Made by a program: the position numbers and the translations under genes
Source of the DNA: Cylicocyclus nassatus
Lineage: Eukaryota; Nematoda; Chromadorea; Rhabditida; Strongylidae
Length of the DNA: 64,000 nucleotides
Direction: 5' to 3'
Assembly (NCBI GenBank): GCA_958299035.1
Contig: CATQJL010000112.1
Location: 84,090,636-84,154,635 of the forward strand
Notes under the pieces: model-generated
Database searches by the model: none
What the model saw: only the letters and a program-made list of their open reading frames with translations
Told to the model about the DNA's origin: nothing
Shown: piece after piece, positions 11,601 through 21,979 of the stretch
Position numbering within the stretch: position 1 is the stretch's first letter
Layout: the number at the start of each line of letters is the position of its first letter

Positions 11601-13936
11601 CATCGAACCACGACTGCCGGTAAGAAGTAATGAACTCAATAGGGAGTGCAGCTTGTAAGGGCATATAGGTGGATTTATAAGTACTTATTCGCCGTGCGAT
11701 GCTATGACCAATTGTAAAACTGCATAGTATGTCGGCGTCTTCTTTCTTTTTGCTTTTATTGAGTTTGTTGAAGAGAATCTTCTCTCTTTAACCATTACAT
11801 GAGCTTGTCAAGTCTGGTACCATTTGTTCATTCTCTTTTGAGAACTCGCAATTTGAATGTTTTCAGCTAAAACTTGTTTCTTAGCTTACATAAGTAGGAT
11901 TCGTTGCAAAGGCTTTCTTGTAGCTCTGTCTCTGATATCAAAACACAAACTGCTGCAGAAATGCTGAAATTGGCGAATATCGTCAGTCGCAGTAGAAAAC
12001 GTCAGTATTCACTAGTTTATGATTTGATGACAACACTAGCCAAAAGTTTTGAAGACGGGAATGTTTGTCAACATAACATATACCACTAGCAACAAATATA
12101 TCTATGTTGCGATGCGCGTATGCGAACACTTCACTAGTTGTGGTAATTTGAAGTTCAGATCAAAAAAAGTGTGGTATCTTCACATAAAAAGAAACTTGCT
12201 GAGGAGTTTTACTGTGTGTGAGATGTTTGATGCTGATTAAGCATTTTTGCAGCAATGTTAGCACACCTAGAATATTCCGGTAAGCAACTTGCTCAACTGT
12301 TTAATATCAGACAGCTTGTGGAGATATCAGCGCGCTCATGAGAAGTCACATAACGGTCTATGAGGAAGTCCCATTGCTTCGAACAGTCGTTAATCCAACT
12401 GAGAATTTAGCGAGAGGAGAACGCCAAAGATATACGAATGTTGGCATGTATACTGCGGATGCAGCAGAAAGAATGCCTTACGATCAAGCGTTCAGGCAGC
12501 GCAAACCTTATTGGCTTAAAGCACTCTATGGACAGATTAAGGTGCTTTGGTGTTATGTCGCCCGAACTTTGCTTGACATTTAGTTAGGTGGCTGTTGGAA
12601 AATTGAATAAGTAGTAATATCTTCATAGTCTGCTCCTCATTTTATTCGTCTTACCGCTCCTGTCACGATGAGATCGTCTATGATTAGGAAACCCCTTCGA
12701 TCGTTGCCGACAGACACGTTAGGGGAGAAGGTCAATTTACCTTTAGAAGTTCAGATAAAGATAGGACAGGATGTTCAGAACTTAACAAGGGAATGGTCAG
12801 AAGTCGAAGTGGCCAACCCAAACAAGCTGCATACCATGCGATGCAGCATAGAACACTGATTTCAAATCTGCGTTCCTTATCTGTAGAGCGCCTTTGTAGG
12901 CGAACTTATGAGCAGCTTTACTGCGGAAAAATCGCACACAAAATTGCGAGATTAAGCACACTATTGCCCTTTTAGCTCATCTTTGAGTGCGGACCATGTG
13001 AAGAGACCTAGTTGCATGTTTTGGTCCAACACTAAGTCAAGAGAGCTCTGTACGGCTAAGTCTGACCTTTACACGCACGAATTCTAAGCAAAATAATGGG
13101 CTTATAATTTCATCCGCAAAAGCGCTCTGCAGATAAGGAAAGCAGATTTAGAGTCAGCGTTTTATGCTGCATCTAACGGTGTTTGCTCAAATTGGCCACT
13201 TCGATTTCTGACCATTCCCTTGTAAGGTCTCTATCTATGCAAAGGCACTACTTCTTCAATTTAGAAAACGAACAAGCTCTTCACTTGCAATTAGGTCTTG
13301 GACTAGTGCAATACCATGTGGTCCTAGAGCCAAGCCAATTGGCGTACATTAGCGAAAAAAACCCAATGCCTTCATCAGTTTCTCCTTCATGAATAAATAC
13401 GAACGCGAAAATCCTTCAGGGGCAAGTTGGATGCCATGGAAAGCAAGTAAGAACAAGAGGGAATGCGCCCCCCTGCGCCAGTCTCGGCTACCGCACGCGA
13501 ACGCTCGCGCAGCCAGCCCGGTAGGAATAGATGGCGCTGCGCCAGCCTTGCATGCTTTCAACCCGCGACCGCCTTCGTCATGGAGCAGACATTAGTAAGC
13601 CAAAGCATTTGTCCAGACTAGCAATTCTTTGTTAAATTGCAGTCTTAACCAGTCTCAACCTGTGACAGCCAGAGAGCGCCTTTTGACTTCCTTATTTTGC
13701 TCTAAAAACAATATTCCACAGCCCCTATTTTGCTAAAAGTTGCCTCCGCGTCCCAAACAGTACCGTTCCGTATTTGTTTAGAGTATGGAAAAACAGCTGA
13801 AGATTTATAAGAAAAAGGAGAGTGATTTTGGAGAACCCGTCAAGGTTTGATATTATGTCTCAGACAGTAATGCAATATAGTCGTTTAGAGTTTGGAAGGA
13901 GCAGCGCAGATACCAGAGGGAAAGAAGCAATTCTAG
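8655..13936 (+). CDS. TRAIP: TRAIP-like E3 ubiquitin ligase (RING finger plus coiled coil)
   Basis: Exons: 8655-8768, 9374-9640, 9684-9763, 9816-9930, 9979-10041, and probably 13782-13844 and 13889-13936 (ending at TAG); all joins keep frame. Together they encode about 249 residues. Residues 7-48 form a RING of the type C-x2-C, C-x-H-x2-H-x2-C, C-P-x-C, with the CGHIFH and CPNCR signatures of TRAIP/Nopo, an E3 ligase acting at stalled or terminating replisomes. A heptad-rich coiled coil follows. Residues of exon 2 contain a 21-22-residue unit (KTLSEKK...AELRGLK) twice in tandem. The last three exons are diverged copies of one another, and the final one has lost 5 nt and runs into a stop. Human TRAIP is 469 residues, so the C-terminus is short or missing. 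The fifth intron, 3.7 kb, is full of repeats. Calling exons 1-5 is solid; the last two are less sure. Confidence 0.7.
10100..11140. repeat. Directly duplicated repeat block within the TRAIP intron
   Basis: About 300 nt (10,169-10,470) recurs at 10,575-11,110 with nearly identical sequence, including GGTCCAACCAA, GAGGCAGCAGACGATGAG, GGCAGCGTCCACCC and CCATGGCGCTGATTTCGG. The second copy is split by an insertion at 10,633-10,880. The GGCAGCGTCCACCC core resembles the ends of the TTAA/AGGCA element group. Confidence 0.8.
10633..10880. mobile_element. MITE inserted in the second repeat copy
   Basis: The terminal inverted repeats are about 20 nt: TAAGGCCTAAGGCATACCTC on the left and GAGGTATGCCTTAGGCCTAA on the right. 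The uninterrupted first copy of the host repeat (GAGAGGAGCGAAAGAGTGCTTAG, 10,222-10,250) serves as an empty-site reference and shows that this 248-nt segment is an insertion. Confidence 0.8.
11195..11510. mobile_element. Long palindrome with 9-nt tandem repeats in both arms
   Basis: The left arm has about seven tandem GATCCGCTT-like 9-mers followed by CTTGCAGGACGCGTGTAAAACGC. The right arm repeats the same in reverse complement, ending in about seven AAGCGGATC units. The centre is near 11,350. Flanks (CCATCTATTCCTACGG and GGCGGGTGCCTACCGGGCTGG) recur near 13,500-13,545, so it is part of a dispersed element family. Confidence 0.75.
12786..13222. mobile_element. Palindromic MITE (CAAGGGAATGGTCAGAA family)
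   Basis: CAAGGGAATGGTCAGAAGTC at the left end is mirrored by GACTTCTGACCATTCCCTTG-like sequence at the right end. The inverted arms are about 135 nt and contain the GGCCAACCCAAACAAGC and CAGCATAGAACACTGATTTC blocks. A close relative occupies 18,271-18,722. Confidence 0.8.
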
Positions 13937-13946
13937 AACTGTTAAG

Positions 13947-14860
13947 GTTTGTAACACCTTACATGCCGGGCAATCATAACTCGTCGTTTTTAAGGCTGAA
14001 AAATTGGTGTGATATCCGTGCCGTAGATGTAAACACTGGCAGATGCTCATATATTTCTTTTACGTTCTACCATAAATGATAGCTCTTGTAGATGTGTCCT
14101 AAACTGGTCGTAAATAAAGTGAAGTCCCTTCTGAGAATCTAATTTATAGGCACAACTGCACCTTTGTACTACAACAAGCCTGATCGAATTCACATCCGAA
14201 CCAAATCACGGCATGAATAGTTGAAGTAGCTATAATGGCTCTTTGTTTTTAATCAAGATAATTATCGAAGTTTTAAACAAATTCATATTACGTAAAAAAC
14301 CATTTTCCTAGAATTTTCGGGACACTTGCGAAAATTTTGGGAATCGTTTCAATTTTCCGGGGCGCGTAGCTGACGCCATCTACCATTCGCAAAAAATTCA
14401 TCGGCGCACTCCCCCCCCCCTCTTCATCTCCGCCGACGAAATTCTAGGATCTCCAGTGGTATTAAGTAGTAGTACAAATTTCTAGTCATTCTTCTAGAAA
14501 AGCTTTTACTGATGAGTTACTAAATGGGTTGTCGTCAGTTGCCGCGCGCAGTGTGCAGGCTCACATATTGACTTACAAATGCCTCAAACTGCTGACGGAG
14601 CAAACATTTAGCATGGAGTAATGTTCTTCTGTGACAACCTTTTCTTAAAACCCGCCTATCGTTCTCCTCCCCTCTGAAAAGCATTTTGTGATATAATAAA
14701 TTTTGAAATGCCGAAGTGTTTATAAAAGTTTATAAATATGACAAAATATCAGTTGCATAGTAATTACCAATTCTACCATAAAAACCTATCATGAAAATCG
14801 AACTCTGATATCAACGAGGTAAGTCAAACTATATACACTAGAAACGTCGAAATTTGTAAT
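13947..14860. other. Intergenic between convergent TRAIP-like and RMDN-like genes
   Basis: AT-rich sequence with one homopolymeric C run near 14,410. No further exon or element ends were identified. It should contain both 3' UTRs. Confidence 0.4.
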
Positions 14861-16879
14861 CTATCCTTTTAGCAGCTCAGTATTCTTCAGTCCGGACCTT
14901 CGCAATTTTTCATGAGCCTGAGGAAAATTTTTATATACTTAATAGGATAAGAATTTGCAGCAATTCTGACAATGATGAAAATGTAGTACTAACCTTCTCA
15001 TGAATCTGTTTATCGTCAGCAGTTATGACTGGCATTTTGAATGCATCCAGATAATACTTCAAGGCTTCATCCTTGTTGCCCATTCTTTCATGAGCTTCGG
15101 CGATATAATAGGTGTTGGTACTGTAGAAATGCGGCTGAAAATCAGCGTAAGCTGAATGTGGCTTAGATCACAAACCATTCAAACTACCAACAAGACACTC
15201 ACCGAGATTTCTTCTGCCTTCAAGAAATAATGGAGAGCTTTGTCATAAGTAGAGCTGGGCGGTGTCCCAAAAATAGTTTTTGCAATGACTCGTGTGGCAT
15301 AGCCCATATCAGCGAAAGAGAAATGCCACACACCTAAAGTTGGTTTGCTTGAGCATTACTCCCAGGGGGAAAGGGACCCTAAGAAATTTTTGAAGACTAC
15401 ACGAGTAGTATTGCGCAAATGAGTTACATTCACTATTGAGTAATTGGAGCAATTTTTATGGACCTTGTAATAATTAATCTTAGCACTGTAGAAATTTGGA
15501 AGTCATGTGGCTGCAAAAATTTCGGCAAGCATTTTAAAACATTTTCCGGAAAGTAATGCGGGCCCCTTCATTTGAAAAATTCCTGGGACAGTCACTATTA
15601 GTCAGATAGTTCTACGATCAAATCAAAGCCCAGATACAAATACGATGCAAGAATTCGATAAGACGAGCCAATTGAAATTCTAGTTTCGTAGGATCTTTGG
15701 TCTACAAAACGGTCAACTTGTGTGCAGCTGCACTATTGTTCAGATTTAACGTCGAGTATGTATTCGCGTGGTAAGAAAGAACTAGCCAAGAATATGCCAT
15801 GTTGTCGGATCATTCTCGCAGATTTGCAATGCACGTTCCAAGTGTTCCTTCACCTAGAAAGCTCTCATTCACCGAGCGAATTAGAAAAAAACTAAGAAGC
15901 ACATTACTTTGTAGGATTTTTGAATCCGCGACTTGTTTCCTTCAATTTCTCCCACGTAATCGAGTAGTATAGCGTACCTAGAATTTAAGGTGAGTGTAAG
16001 TTTGCCACATGATGATTACAAACAGGAGATAAGACTAAGTGCCTTACCATTTATGCGCACCAAAACATCCTTCTTTCGGTTCTTTCTCAATGGCTTTTTC
16101 GACAAGTGCTAGAGCTTCATACATCAGTGTCTTCCTCCTGCTTTTGTCATCACTAAAACATCAACAATCGCTCTTGCTAAATATGGATAGCCAAGTTGAT
16201 GAATGCACTTAGGGACGCAAAGATGCGTTTAGTGTGGCGGTGGTCCCAACCGACTACACAGAATTAATAAAGTAAGAAGTACGTATGGAAATCAGACCGC
16301 ATCCAGAGTTATCCGTGCCAGCGCCGTTCCAGCACCGTGCTATCGCCGTGCCGGAACTGTGCCGATGGGAATTGATCGATCGATACACGGCGATCCACGG
16401 GTGTTTCCACATGGCGCTAGCACAGCGCCTATGCTACACCGGAACGGTGCTGGCACACCGCCTCCAATTTGGATGTTTTTTTCAACTCAGAATCTTTTTT
16501 ATTTAAAGTTTCTAAGGTGCTTTCGGGATCAATTTTGATTAGTATGGTTTCTAATCACCTCAATTTTGCTTGTTCACATACAACTCGTGCCAGTCGCCAT
16601 AACAGTTCAGAACAATCGCTTTTGGCAAACCTAAAACATTTATCTGATACATCTATCTCTATACAAGTAGAAGAAAACTCACTTTCTCAAAATGCTATAA
16701 GCATTGTCTATCAAATAGTTATCATAAAGCGCATCTGCTTCTTGGACAATGAGATCAAAGTTTTTTGGTTTACTGGTGTCTGTTGTTATTACTGGTTGCT
16801 GTGCCGCTGATGTGAAGAAGGACAACGCCAAAGAAGAGGAGAAACCGGTCGCTAGCAATCTTCTCGTAAATTTCGTATT
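14861..16879 (-). CDS. rmd-1: RMDN/RMD-1 family TPR-like protein (regulator of microtubule dynamics)
   Basis: Minus-strand exons in coding order: 16683-16879, 16559-16630, 16048-16152, 15908-15977, 15787-15853, 15203-15333, 14994-15134, 14861-14917 (stop). They join in frame to about 279 residues. The order of motifs is that of the RMDN family: a first helical repeat (QEADALYDNY), LLWRLARV, AHKWYAILLDYVG, KEHLERALQI, FGTPPSSTYDKALHYFLKAE, and a last TPR-like unit starting PHFYSTNTYYIAEA. Family members sit on mitochondria, ER or microtubules; RMD-1 in C. elegans affects chromosome segregation. The 5' end is unresolved: the first exon opens after an ATTTAG acceptor, contains no in-frame ATG, and starts with a basic/hydrophobic stretch (TRRLLATGFSSSLALSFF). 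One intron (between 15,787 and 15,333) appears to use a GC donor. A GC-rich palindromic element sits in the third-exon intron. Confidence 0.82.
16283..16470. mobile_element. GC-rich palindromic element in an RMDN intron
   Basis: Words such as GTGCCAGCGCCGTTCCAGCACCG on the left are mirrored by CGGAACGGTGCTGGCAC on the right, with a central TGATCGATCGATA. A related element lies at about 45,885-46,050, inside a cyclin H intron. Confidence 0.6.
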
Positions 16880-17599
16880 CTAAATCCATAATTGACTCTC
16901 GAAATATAGAAAGTTGTTAAGGCATTGTTGAAATTGTATAAACCTTTAATTCTTACTCAGCATTACTGCGCCAATTTCGTGTCTCTAAAAACTTCAAAAA
17001 TTAAGCCACTTTCCCAGTTTCTTATTTTTATGTTTGTTTTCAAACAGTTAGCCCCGTCCCAAAAAAAACTCTCAAAAGTCAACTACGGTTTGTAGTGGCA
17101 TTTTTTAGCATTTGTTTTTTTTTTTACAAAATTTGTGAAATTTTTAGCAACGATAGCAAGTCCCTGCATGATTTTTTGATTCGTGCAGACCGTCTCCAAA
17201 AATTTTTGCCACTATTGGTAACAAACTGGAATAAAGCTCACCAACTGAACAGTGAGTCTTTGGGCATTTCGCGTAATCCTCAGCAGAATTGGCAATCTAT
17301 AGGACATATCTAGAGAAAGAGTTCAGTGCATGAAAATGACTATTGTAAAATTTCGAGTTCAGTGGTGATGCTACATTGACCGCAGAGTTGAATTAGAGCA
17401 AACATGATTGTGGTACAGAACAGAAAGAAAATTCTCCATTCTTTTGCGAACGACACGCCCTCACTCCGGGTTTTTTTTTTCAAGTTGCTTCCGGAACTTT
17501 CCGGGCTTAAAATCCCAAAATTTTAGAAAAAGGAGCATTGCGGCAGTCATGCTTCGAAGAATTTTTACAAGGATTAGGTAATTTTTTTTCGGCACACTT

Positions 17600-17623
17600 T
17601 AAGTGTATTAATAAATAAATGAA

Positions 17624-17654
<31 letters not shown>

Positions 17655-17660
17655 ATTCTT
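17600..17660. repeat. TAAA/AAAT microsatellite
   Basis: About 45 nt of AAAT tetranucleotide repeats with one interrupted unit, 75 nt before the left end of the large mariner-type palindrome. Confidence 0.9.
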
Positions 17661-18270
17661 GATAAATTCAAAAACCATTTTGATTATTAGCAAGCAAAAC
17701 CAAGTCACTCGCGCAATTTTACGACTAATGTATTAGGTTGTCCCAAAAGTTCTTGCGCTGGATTTTCAAAAAATCATAAATTCCTTGCCACTCAATGGAT
17801 TTCTCGATTTTGATTTCCTTTGAAAGAGGAAACCTTTGTCTTTACAACAGTACCTTTGCTATGAATTGGCGTTGGAAAGTTTTAGAGCTAGAGGCAATCG
17901 AAGGAAATCAGTCAAGATTGGCATTTTTCAAGCTGGATCACGAAAAATTCTGGAAGTATTTTTATTTGATAGATAAAATTCTGCACATTACAGCGGCACC
18001 ATTTCCGTGATTTGAAACGAAAAAGATCGAGAGTTAGAGCGAATAAAAAGAATTCCATCAGTTTTGCAATTTTTGAGCATGCTCAAAAAATCTTAGAAAC
18101 GTCACAGAAAATGCGAGAAAGCCACAAACATAGGTTTTGTGATTTCGTTTTTCTAGCTGAGCAAGTTTCGAGCTGATCGAGAGCAATTTTGATTTTCGTG
18201 AGAAACGCAGACAAAATCCGAATAAATCACGAAAACAAAAAATGCTCTCGATTAGCTCGAAACTTGCTCA

Positions 18271-18722
18271 CAAGGGAATGGTCAGAAATCGAAGTGGCCA
18301 ATCCATACAAGCTGCTACCATTAGATGCAGCATAAAACGCTGACTCTAAATCTGTCTTCCTTATCTGCAGAGCGCTTTTGTGGACGAAATTATAACCCGT
18401 TAAAGGCCATTATTTTGCTAAGAAATTGTGTATGTAAAAGGCAAACTCGGCCGTACAGAGCCATACCCGGCTCAGTGCTAGATCAAAACATGCAGCTAGG
18501 TCAATTCATATGGCCAGTACCTAAAGGTGAGCGAAAAGGGCAATAATGTGCCCAATCTCGCAATTTTTGTGTACGATTTTTTCGCACTAAAGCTGATCAT
18601 AACTTCGCTCACAAAGGCGCTCTGCAGATACGGAAGACAGATTTGAAATCAGCATTTTATGCTGCATCGAATGGTATGCAGCTTGTATAGATTGGCCACT
18701 TCGACTTCTGACCATTCCCTTG
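18271..18722. mobile_element. Palindromic MITE (CAAGGGAATGGTCAGAA family), nested copy
   Basis: The same ends and arms as 12,786-13,222, with CAAGGGAATGGTCAGAAATC on the left and the inverted form on the right. It lies at the symmetry centre of the mariner-type palindrome starting at 17,733. Confidence 0.8.
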
Positions 18723-18820
18723 TCAGCTAGAAAAACGAAATCACAAAACCCATGTTTGTGGCTTTCTCGCATGTTCTGTGACGTTTCTAAGATTTTTGAG
18801 CATGCTCAAAAATTGCAAAA

Positions 18821-18832
18821 CTGATGGAATTC
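18821..18832. repeat. Left target-site duplication of the PLE array
   Basis: CTGATGGAATTC here is repeated exactly at 26,139-26,150. The inverted arm at about 18,048-18,060 (GAATTCCATCAG) confirms that the original site contained this sequence once. Confidence 0.85.
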
Positions 18833-18936
18833 AGTAAGTTTTTCGTCCTCTCTTGTTGAAACCTCGGCATAATTCAGATTGTGTCAGTATAGTGTAGCCA
18901 GCACGAGGTTTGGGTGAAGCTTTTTATTACATCAGT

Positions 18937-18976
18937 GGCCTAACGCGTTTCGACTACTCGTCGTCTTCGGAGGCCT
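18937..18976 (-). ncRNA. Hammerhead-ribozyme-like motif, inverted copy
   Basis: Reverse complement of the motif described at 19,978-20,017, within the inverted leader of the PLE array. Confidence 0.4.
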
Positions 18977-19257
18977 AAAGTGGTGCGGGATTAGTGATCT
19001 TATGTCTGCCCCACCAAGTGCTTCATCAACCCTCGGTTAGCTTCTCGATCCCCTCTCGAGTTTTACAAGCAAAAGTCGCTAGATGGGAGAAGACGAACAC
19101 ACCTTTGCTCCACCGCCGGTCACTTGATGGTATAGTGCGACCGCTTCCTTGGTGACAGTAGTGCCAATGAGTCACATTAAGCGGCTCATTGTAGATGTAA
19201 TCATTGCACTACTCTATCATAGCTCACATAGTGATAAAAATGGCATGAAGTCATTCG

Positions 19258-19738
19258 AGCACAACTGAGCGACGATGTCATTTTAGTGAACATTCCGAGC
19301 GACAATCTCAAACGACGACTTGTACGAAACAGGCTCTATGACAAATACTGCATCTCGAAAGAGTACGTAGTTTGTCCACATAGCAGCATTGGTGATTGCG
19401 CGAAAACAGGGGTTATACATCAGATAGAGTGTTTAGTTTGTGGTGCTAGCTATATAGGAGAAACCGGAAGAGCACTTGGCATAAGAGTTAAAGAACATCT
19501 TGCCAATAAACGAAAAGGTAGTCTAGTTTCGCCGCTCGGTAAACATAAACATGAATACCACCGCGATCAAGACTACGAAATCAAATGTACAATTTTGGCT
19601 TACGAGAAAGATACGTCTGCGCGGAAAGCTCTCGAAGCGTTTTGGATCACACGCAGGAAACCGCTTATGAACAACAGAAACGAGTGCTTAGCCGTTACGA
19701 ATGACTTCATGCCATTTTTATCACTATGTGAGCTATGA
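19258..19738 (+). pseudogene. 5'-truncated PLE endonuclease fragment
   Basis: The frame resumes in the middle of the endonuclease region (AQLSDDV equivalent) and keeps the Cys pairs, the GIY-YIG region (GVIHQIECLVCG, SYIGETGRA) and the downstream KHKHEYH region. One extra T near the end (TGCCATTTTTATC against TGCCTTTTTATC in the complete units) shifts the last residues to a premature stop. The reverse transcriptase part is absent. It differs from the two complete units at several residues (for example Q for K, T for A), so it is the older copy. Confidence 0.85.
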
Positions 19739-19739
19739 T

Positions 19740-20083
19740 AGAGTAGTGCAATGATTACATCTACAATGAGCCGCTTAATGTGACTCACTGGCACTACTGT
19801 CACCAAGGAAGCGGTCGCACTATACCATCAAGTGACCGGCGGTGGAGCAAAGGTGTGTTCGTCTTCTCCCATCTAGCGACTTTTGCTTGTAAAACTCGAG
19901 AGGGGATCGAGAAGCTAACCGAGAGTTGATGAAGCACTTGGTGGGGCAGACAAAGATCATTAATCCCGCACCACTTTAGGCCTCCGAAGACGACGAGTAG
20001 TCGAAACGCGTTAGGCCACTGATGTAATAAAAAGCTTCACCCAAACCTCGTGCTGGCTACACTATACTGACGCAATCTGAATT
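19740..20083 (+). repeat. PLE long repeat (pLTR-like), first forward copy
   Basis: About 340 nt between an endonuclease stop and the next reverse transcriptase start. It recurs at 22,784-23,113 and 25,816-26,138, and inverted at 18,833-19,240. It contains the TAATAAAAAGCTTCACCC block and the hammerhead-like motif. In PLEs such repeats carry the promoter and ribozyme; here that role is inferred. Confidence 0.8.
19978..20017 (+). ncRNA. Hammerhead-ribozyme-like motif in the PLE long repeat
   Basis: Five bases GGCCT and AGGCC can pair as stem I. CCGAAGA stands where the hammerhead core has CUGANGA. GAC-GAGTA-GTC can form stem II, followed by GAAAC and GCGTT, which fits the very short stem III and GUH site described for PLE ribozymes. 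Two departures weaken it: C for the invariant U4, and an extra C before stem II. It may be inactive or a variant. Confidence 0.45.
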
Positions 20084-21979
20084 ATGCCGAGGTTTCAACA
20101 AGAGAGGACGAAAAACTTACTGATCAATGTGCCGCCACAATTAGTCCCTCTCGTGCGGGAAGCATTATCGCTCCGCCAGAAAATAGTTGCGACTCGTCAA
20201 TCCTTGAGATTTCTGAAGCGATGTAAGGCCGCCGACATGGTGCCACGGTTCATTTCAAATAAGAAGCTGGGAACAGTATGCAACCTTCCCGAAGAACATC
20301 CGAAAATCAAGAAGATCTACCGCATCATCCTGGGAACTGCGATAAAAGAAAAACAACATACATTGTTCTCCTGCATTTTGAAATGTAACACTAAAGAACA
20401 GGCCTGTCAACGGCTTCTAGCTACTCCGACTTGGAAGAGGATTGAGAAAGGATCGAGATTGATTTGTGATTCTGTTCGATCTAGCGCCAAGTCTTCCCTT
20501 TGCGCAAAGTACGACAAACTCCTGAGCGCTACTCGCAAAAATCAAAGGACTGGTGAGAGCAACGTACCCGAGCAAAACCGCAATGTAAGTGACATAGCTC
20601 AAAACGAATGTCTGGATTGCACGGCAAGAGTCACAGTAATCGGCAACACTCAGATTTCCGACAATGCGCGTAAATTTTTAAGCTTGGGTCCTTCATTTTC
20701 CATTACTCAGAACGTCAATGAAAGCGTATTTCGTAAAGTCATCACTGGTCTTTACAGAGTACGAGATCAGTTGAGAATAAGGGCCAAAAATAGCGAAAAA
20801 CGAAATTCAAACGCACAAGAAGTACGAGCTGAGCATCCACTTCCTTGTGTTCCCTTTCCAAGCACTTTTTATAGAGAGCCTCAACCAGTACCTGAGGCAG
20901 ACGTCAAGTTCAGAATTTTATCCTCAAACGTTTTGACTGCTTACACACAGCCAAAACCTTGCTGCCGTACTAACTTGACTTATTCGGAAATGCTTGGATA
21001 TAAGGAAGTTCGTGATTTGATAAGATCTGAAAAAGTGCGCATCTCTGTCAGTGACAAAGGTGGAGAGTTCGTGATCATGCCACAGGAATTGGATCGAGAA
21101 ATCACCGAACTCCATCTCAATGACAAGAGTGTGTACAAGCGCGTTTCCGAAAAGGAATATCATTCGCAGTACAAGCGTTTAAATCACGTTTGGATGAGCA
21201 TAGGAAAATCAGCTGGCCTCAGCGAGAGCTTTCTTGCCAGACTTAAGTTAGACACGCCAATATGTCCGGTTTTCTATAGCCTTGTAAAGACTCACAAGTT
21301 TACAGAAAGTGATGACATTCGCTCGATGGCAGCCAGACAGTTTCAGATAAGACCTATAATAAGTTGTGTTGGAGGCCCAACCGACAGAATATCTTGGTTT
21401 CTGAGCAAAATTATAGGGCAATTACTGGACAAAATACCTTCCCATTTAGCAAACACTAAGCAATTCCTCGACCGCTTGAAATCCTCCAGATTCGAAAATG
21501 GATGTGTAGCAGAGTCATTTGACGTTGTGTCTCTATATACCAACGTTCAAAATGAAGACGCTTTACAAGCGGTATCCGAAATGATGGATGAGTTTAGTGC
21601 AAGCATTCGTACCTTTGGATTGAGCAAACATCAAGTCATGGTCCTGATCAGAGAATGCTTAGCCTGTAACATCTTCAGATGGTCAAGCATGTACTTTGCT
21701 CAACAAAGGGGACTCGCAATGGGACAACGGCTTGCTCCAGTTCTTGCAATATGCTTTATGAGCAGGATCGAAAAACCGGTGCTGTCAAGACTTCCACTTA
21801 TGTATTGTCGTTACGTGGACGACTGCTGCATAGTAACATCCACTCAGTCCGAAATGGATGAGTGTTTCCGATTACTCAATCAGCAGTCGCAGTACATAAG
21901 ATTTACGCGTGAACAGCCGGTTGATGGTTGGCTTCCGTACTTAAACGTTCAAATCAAACTGTCTGCGACACTCATGTAA
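20084..21979 (+). CDS. PLE reverse transcriptase ORF, unit A (631 aa)
   Basis: The frame copies element RNA at the target site. It has an N-terminal PLE-specific region, then KTHKF and QIRPIISCVGG, motif A at SFDVVSLYTNV, motif B at QQRGLAMGQRLAPV and the catalytic motif C at RYVDD, where the aspartate pair binds metal. This set is characteristic of Penelope-like reverse transcriptases, which are related to telomerase. The start codon follows directly on the long repeat. The frame ends at TAA (21,977-21,979) shortly after LPYLNVQIKLS, where family members normally continue into a connector and endonuclease; here that continuation is in the -1 frame. Unit A carries CLACN where unit B has CLTCN. 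Confidence 0.93.
   Translation: MPRFQQERTKNLLINVPPQLVPLVREALSLRQKIVATRQSLRFLKRCKAADMVPRFISNKKLGTVCNLPEEHPKIKKIYRIILGTAIKEKQHTLFSCILKCNTKEQACQRLLATPTWKRIEKGSRLICDSVRSSAKSSLCAKYDKLLSATRKNQRTGESNVPEQNRNVSDIAQNECLDCTARVTVIGNTQISDNARKFLSLGPSFSITQNVNESVFRKVITGLYRVRDQLRIRAKNSEKRNSNAQEVRAEHPLPCVPFPSTFYREPQPVPEADVKFRILSSNVLTAYTQPKPCCRTNLTYSEMLGYKEVRDLIRSEKVRISVSDKGGEFVIMPQELDREITELHLNDKSVYKRVSEKEYHSQYKRLNHVWMSIGKSAGLSESFLARLKLDTPICPVFYSLVKTHKFTESDDIRSMAARQFQIRPIISCVGGPTDRISWFLSKIIGQLLDKIPSHLANTKQFLDRLKSSRFENGCVAESFDVVSLYTNVQNEDALQAVSEMMDEFSASIRTFGLSKHQVMVLIRECLACNIFRWSSMYFAQQRGLAMGQRLAPVLAICFMSRIEKPVLSRLPLMYCRYVDDCCIVTSTQSEMDECFRLLNQQSQYIRFTREQPVDGWLPYLNVQIKLSATLM

Noticed and set aside
11077..11630. 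Open frames rich in KRIKRIKRIK, LDPLDPL or SGSSGSS
   Set aside because: They come from the 9-nt tandem repeats in both arms of the palindrome, not from a gene.
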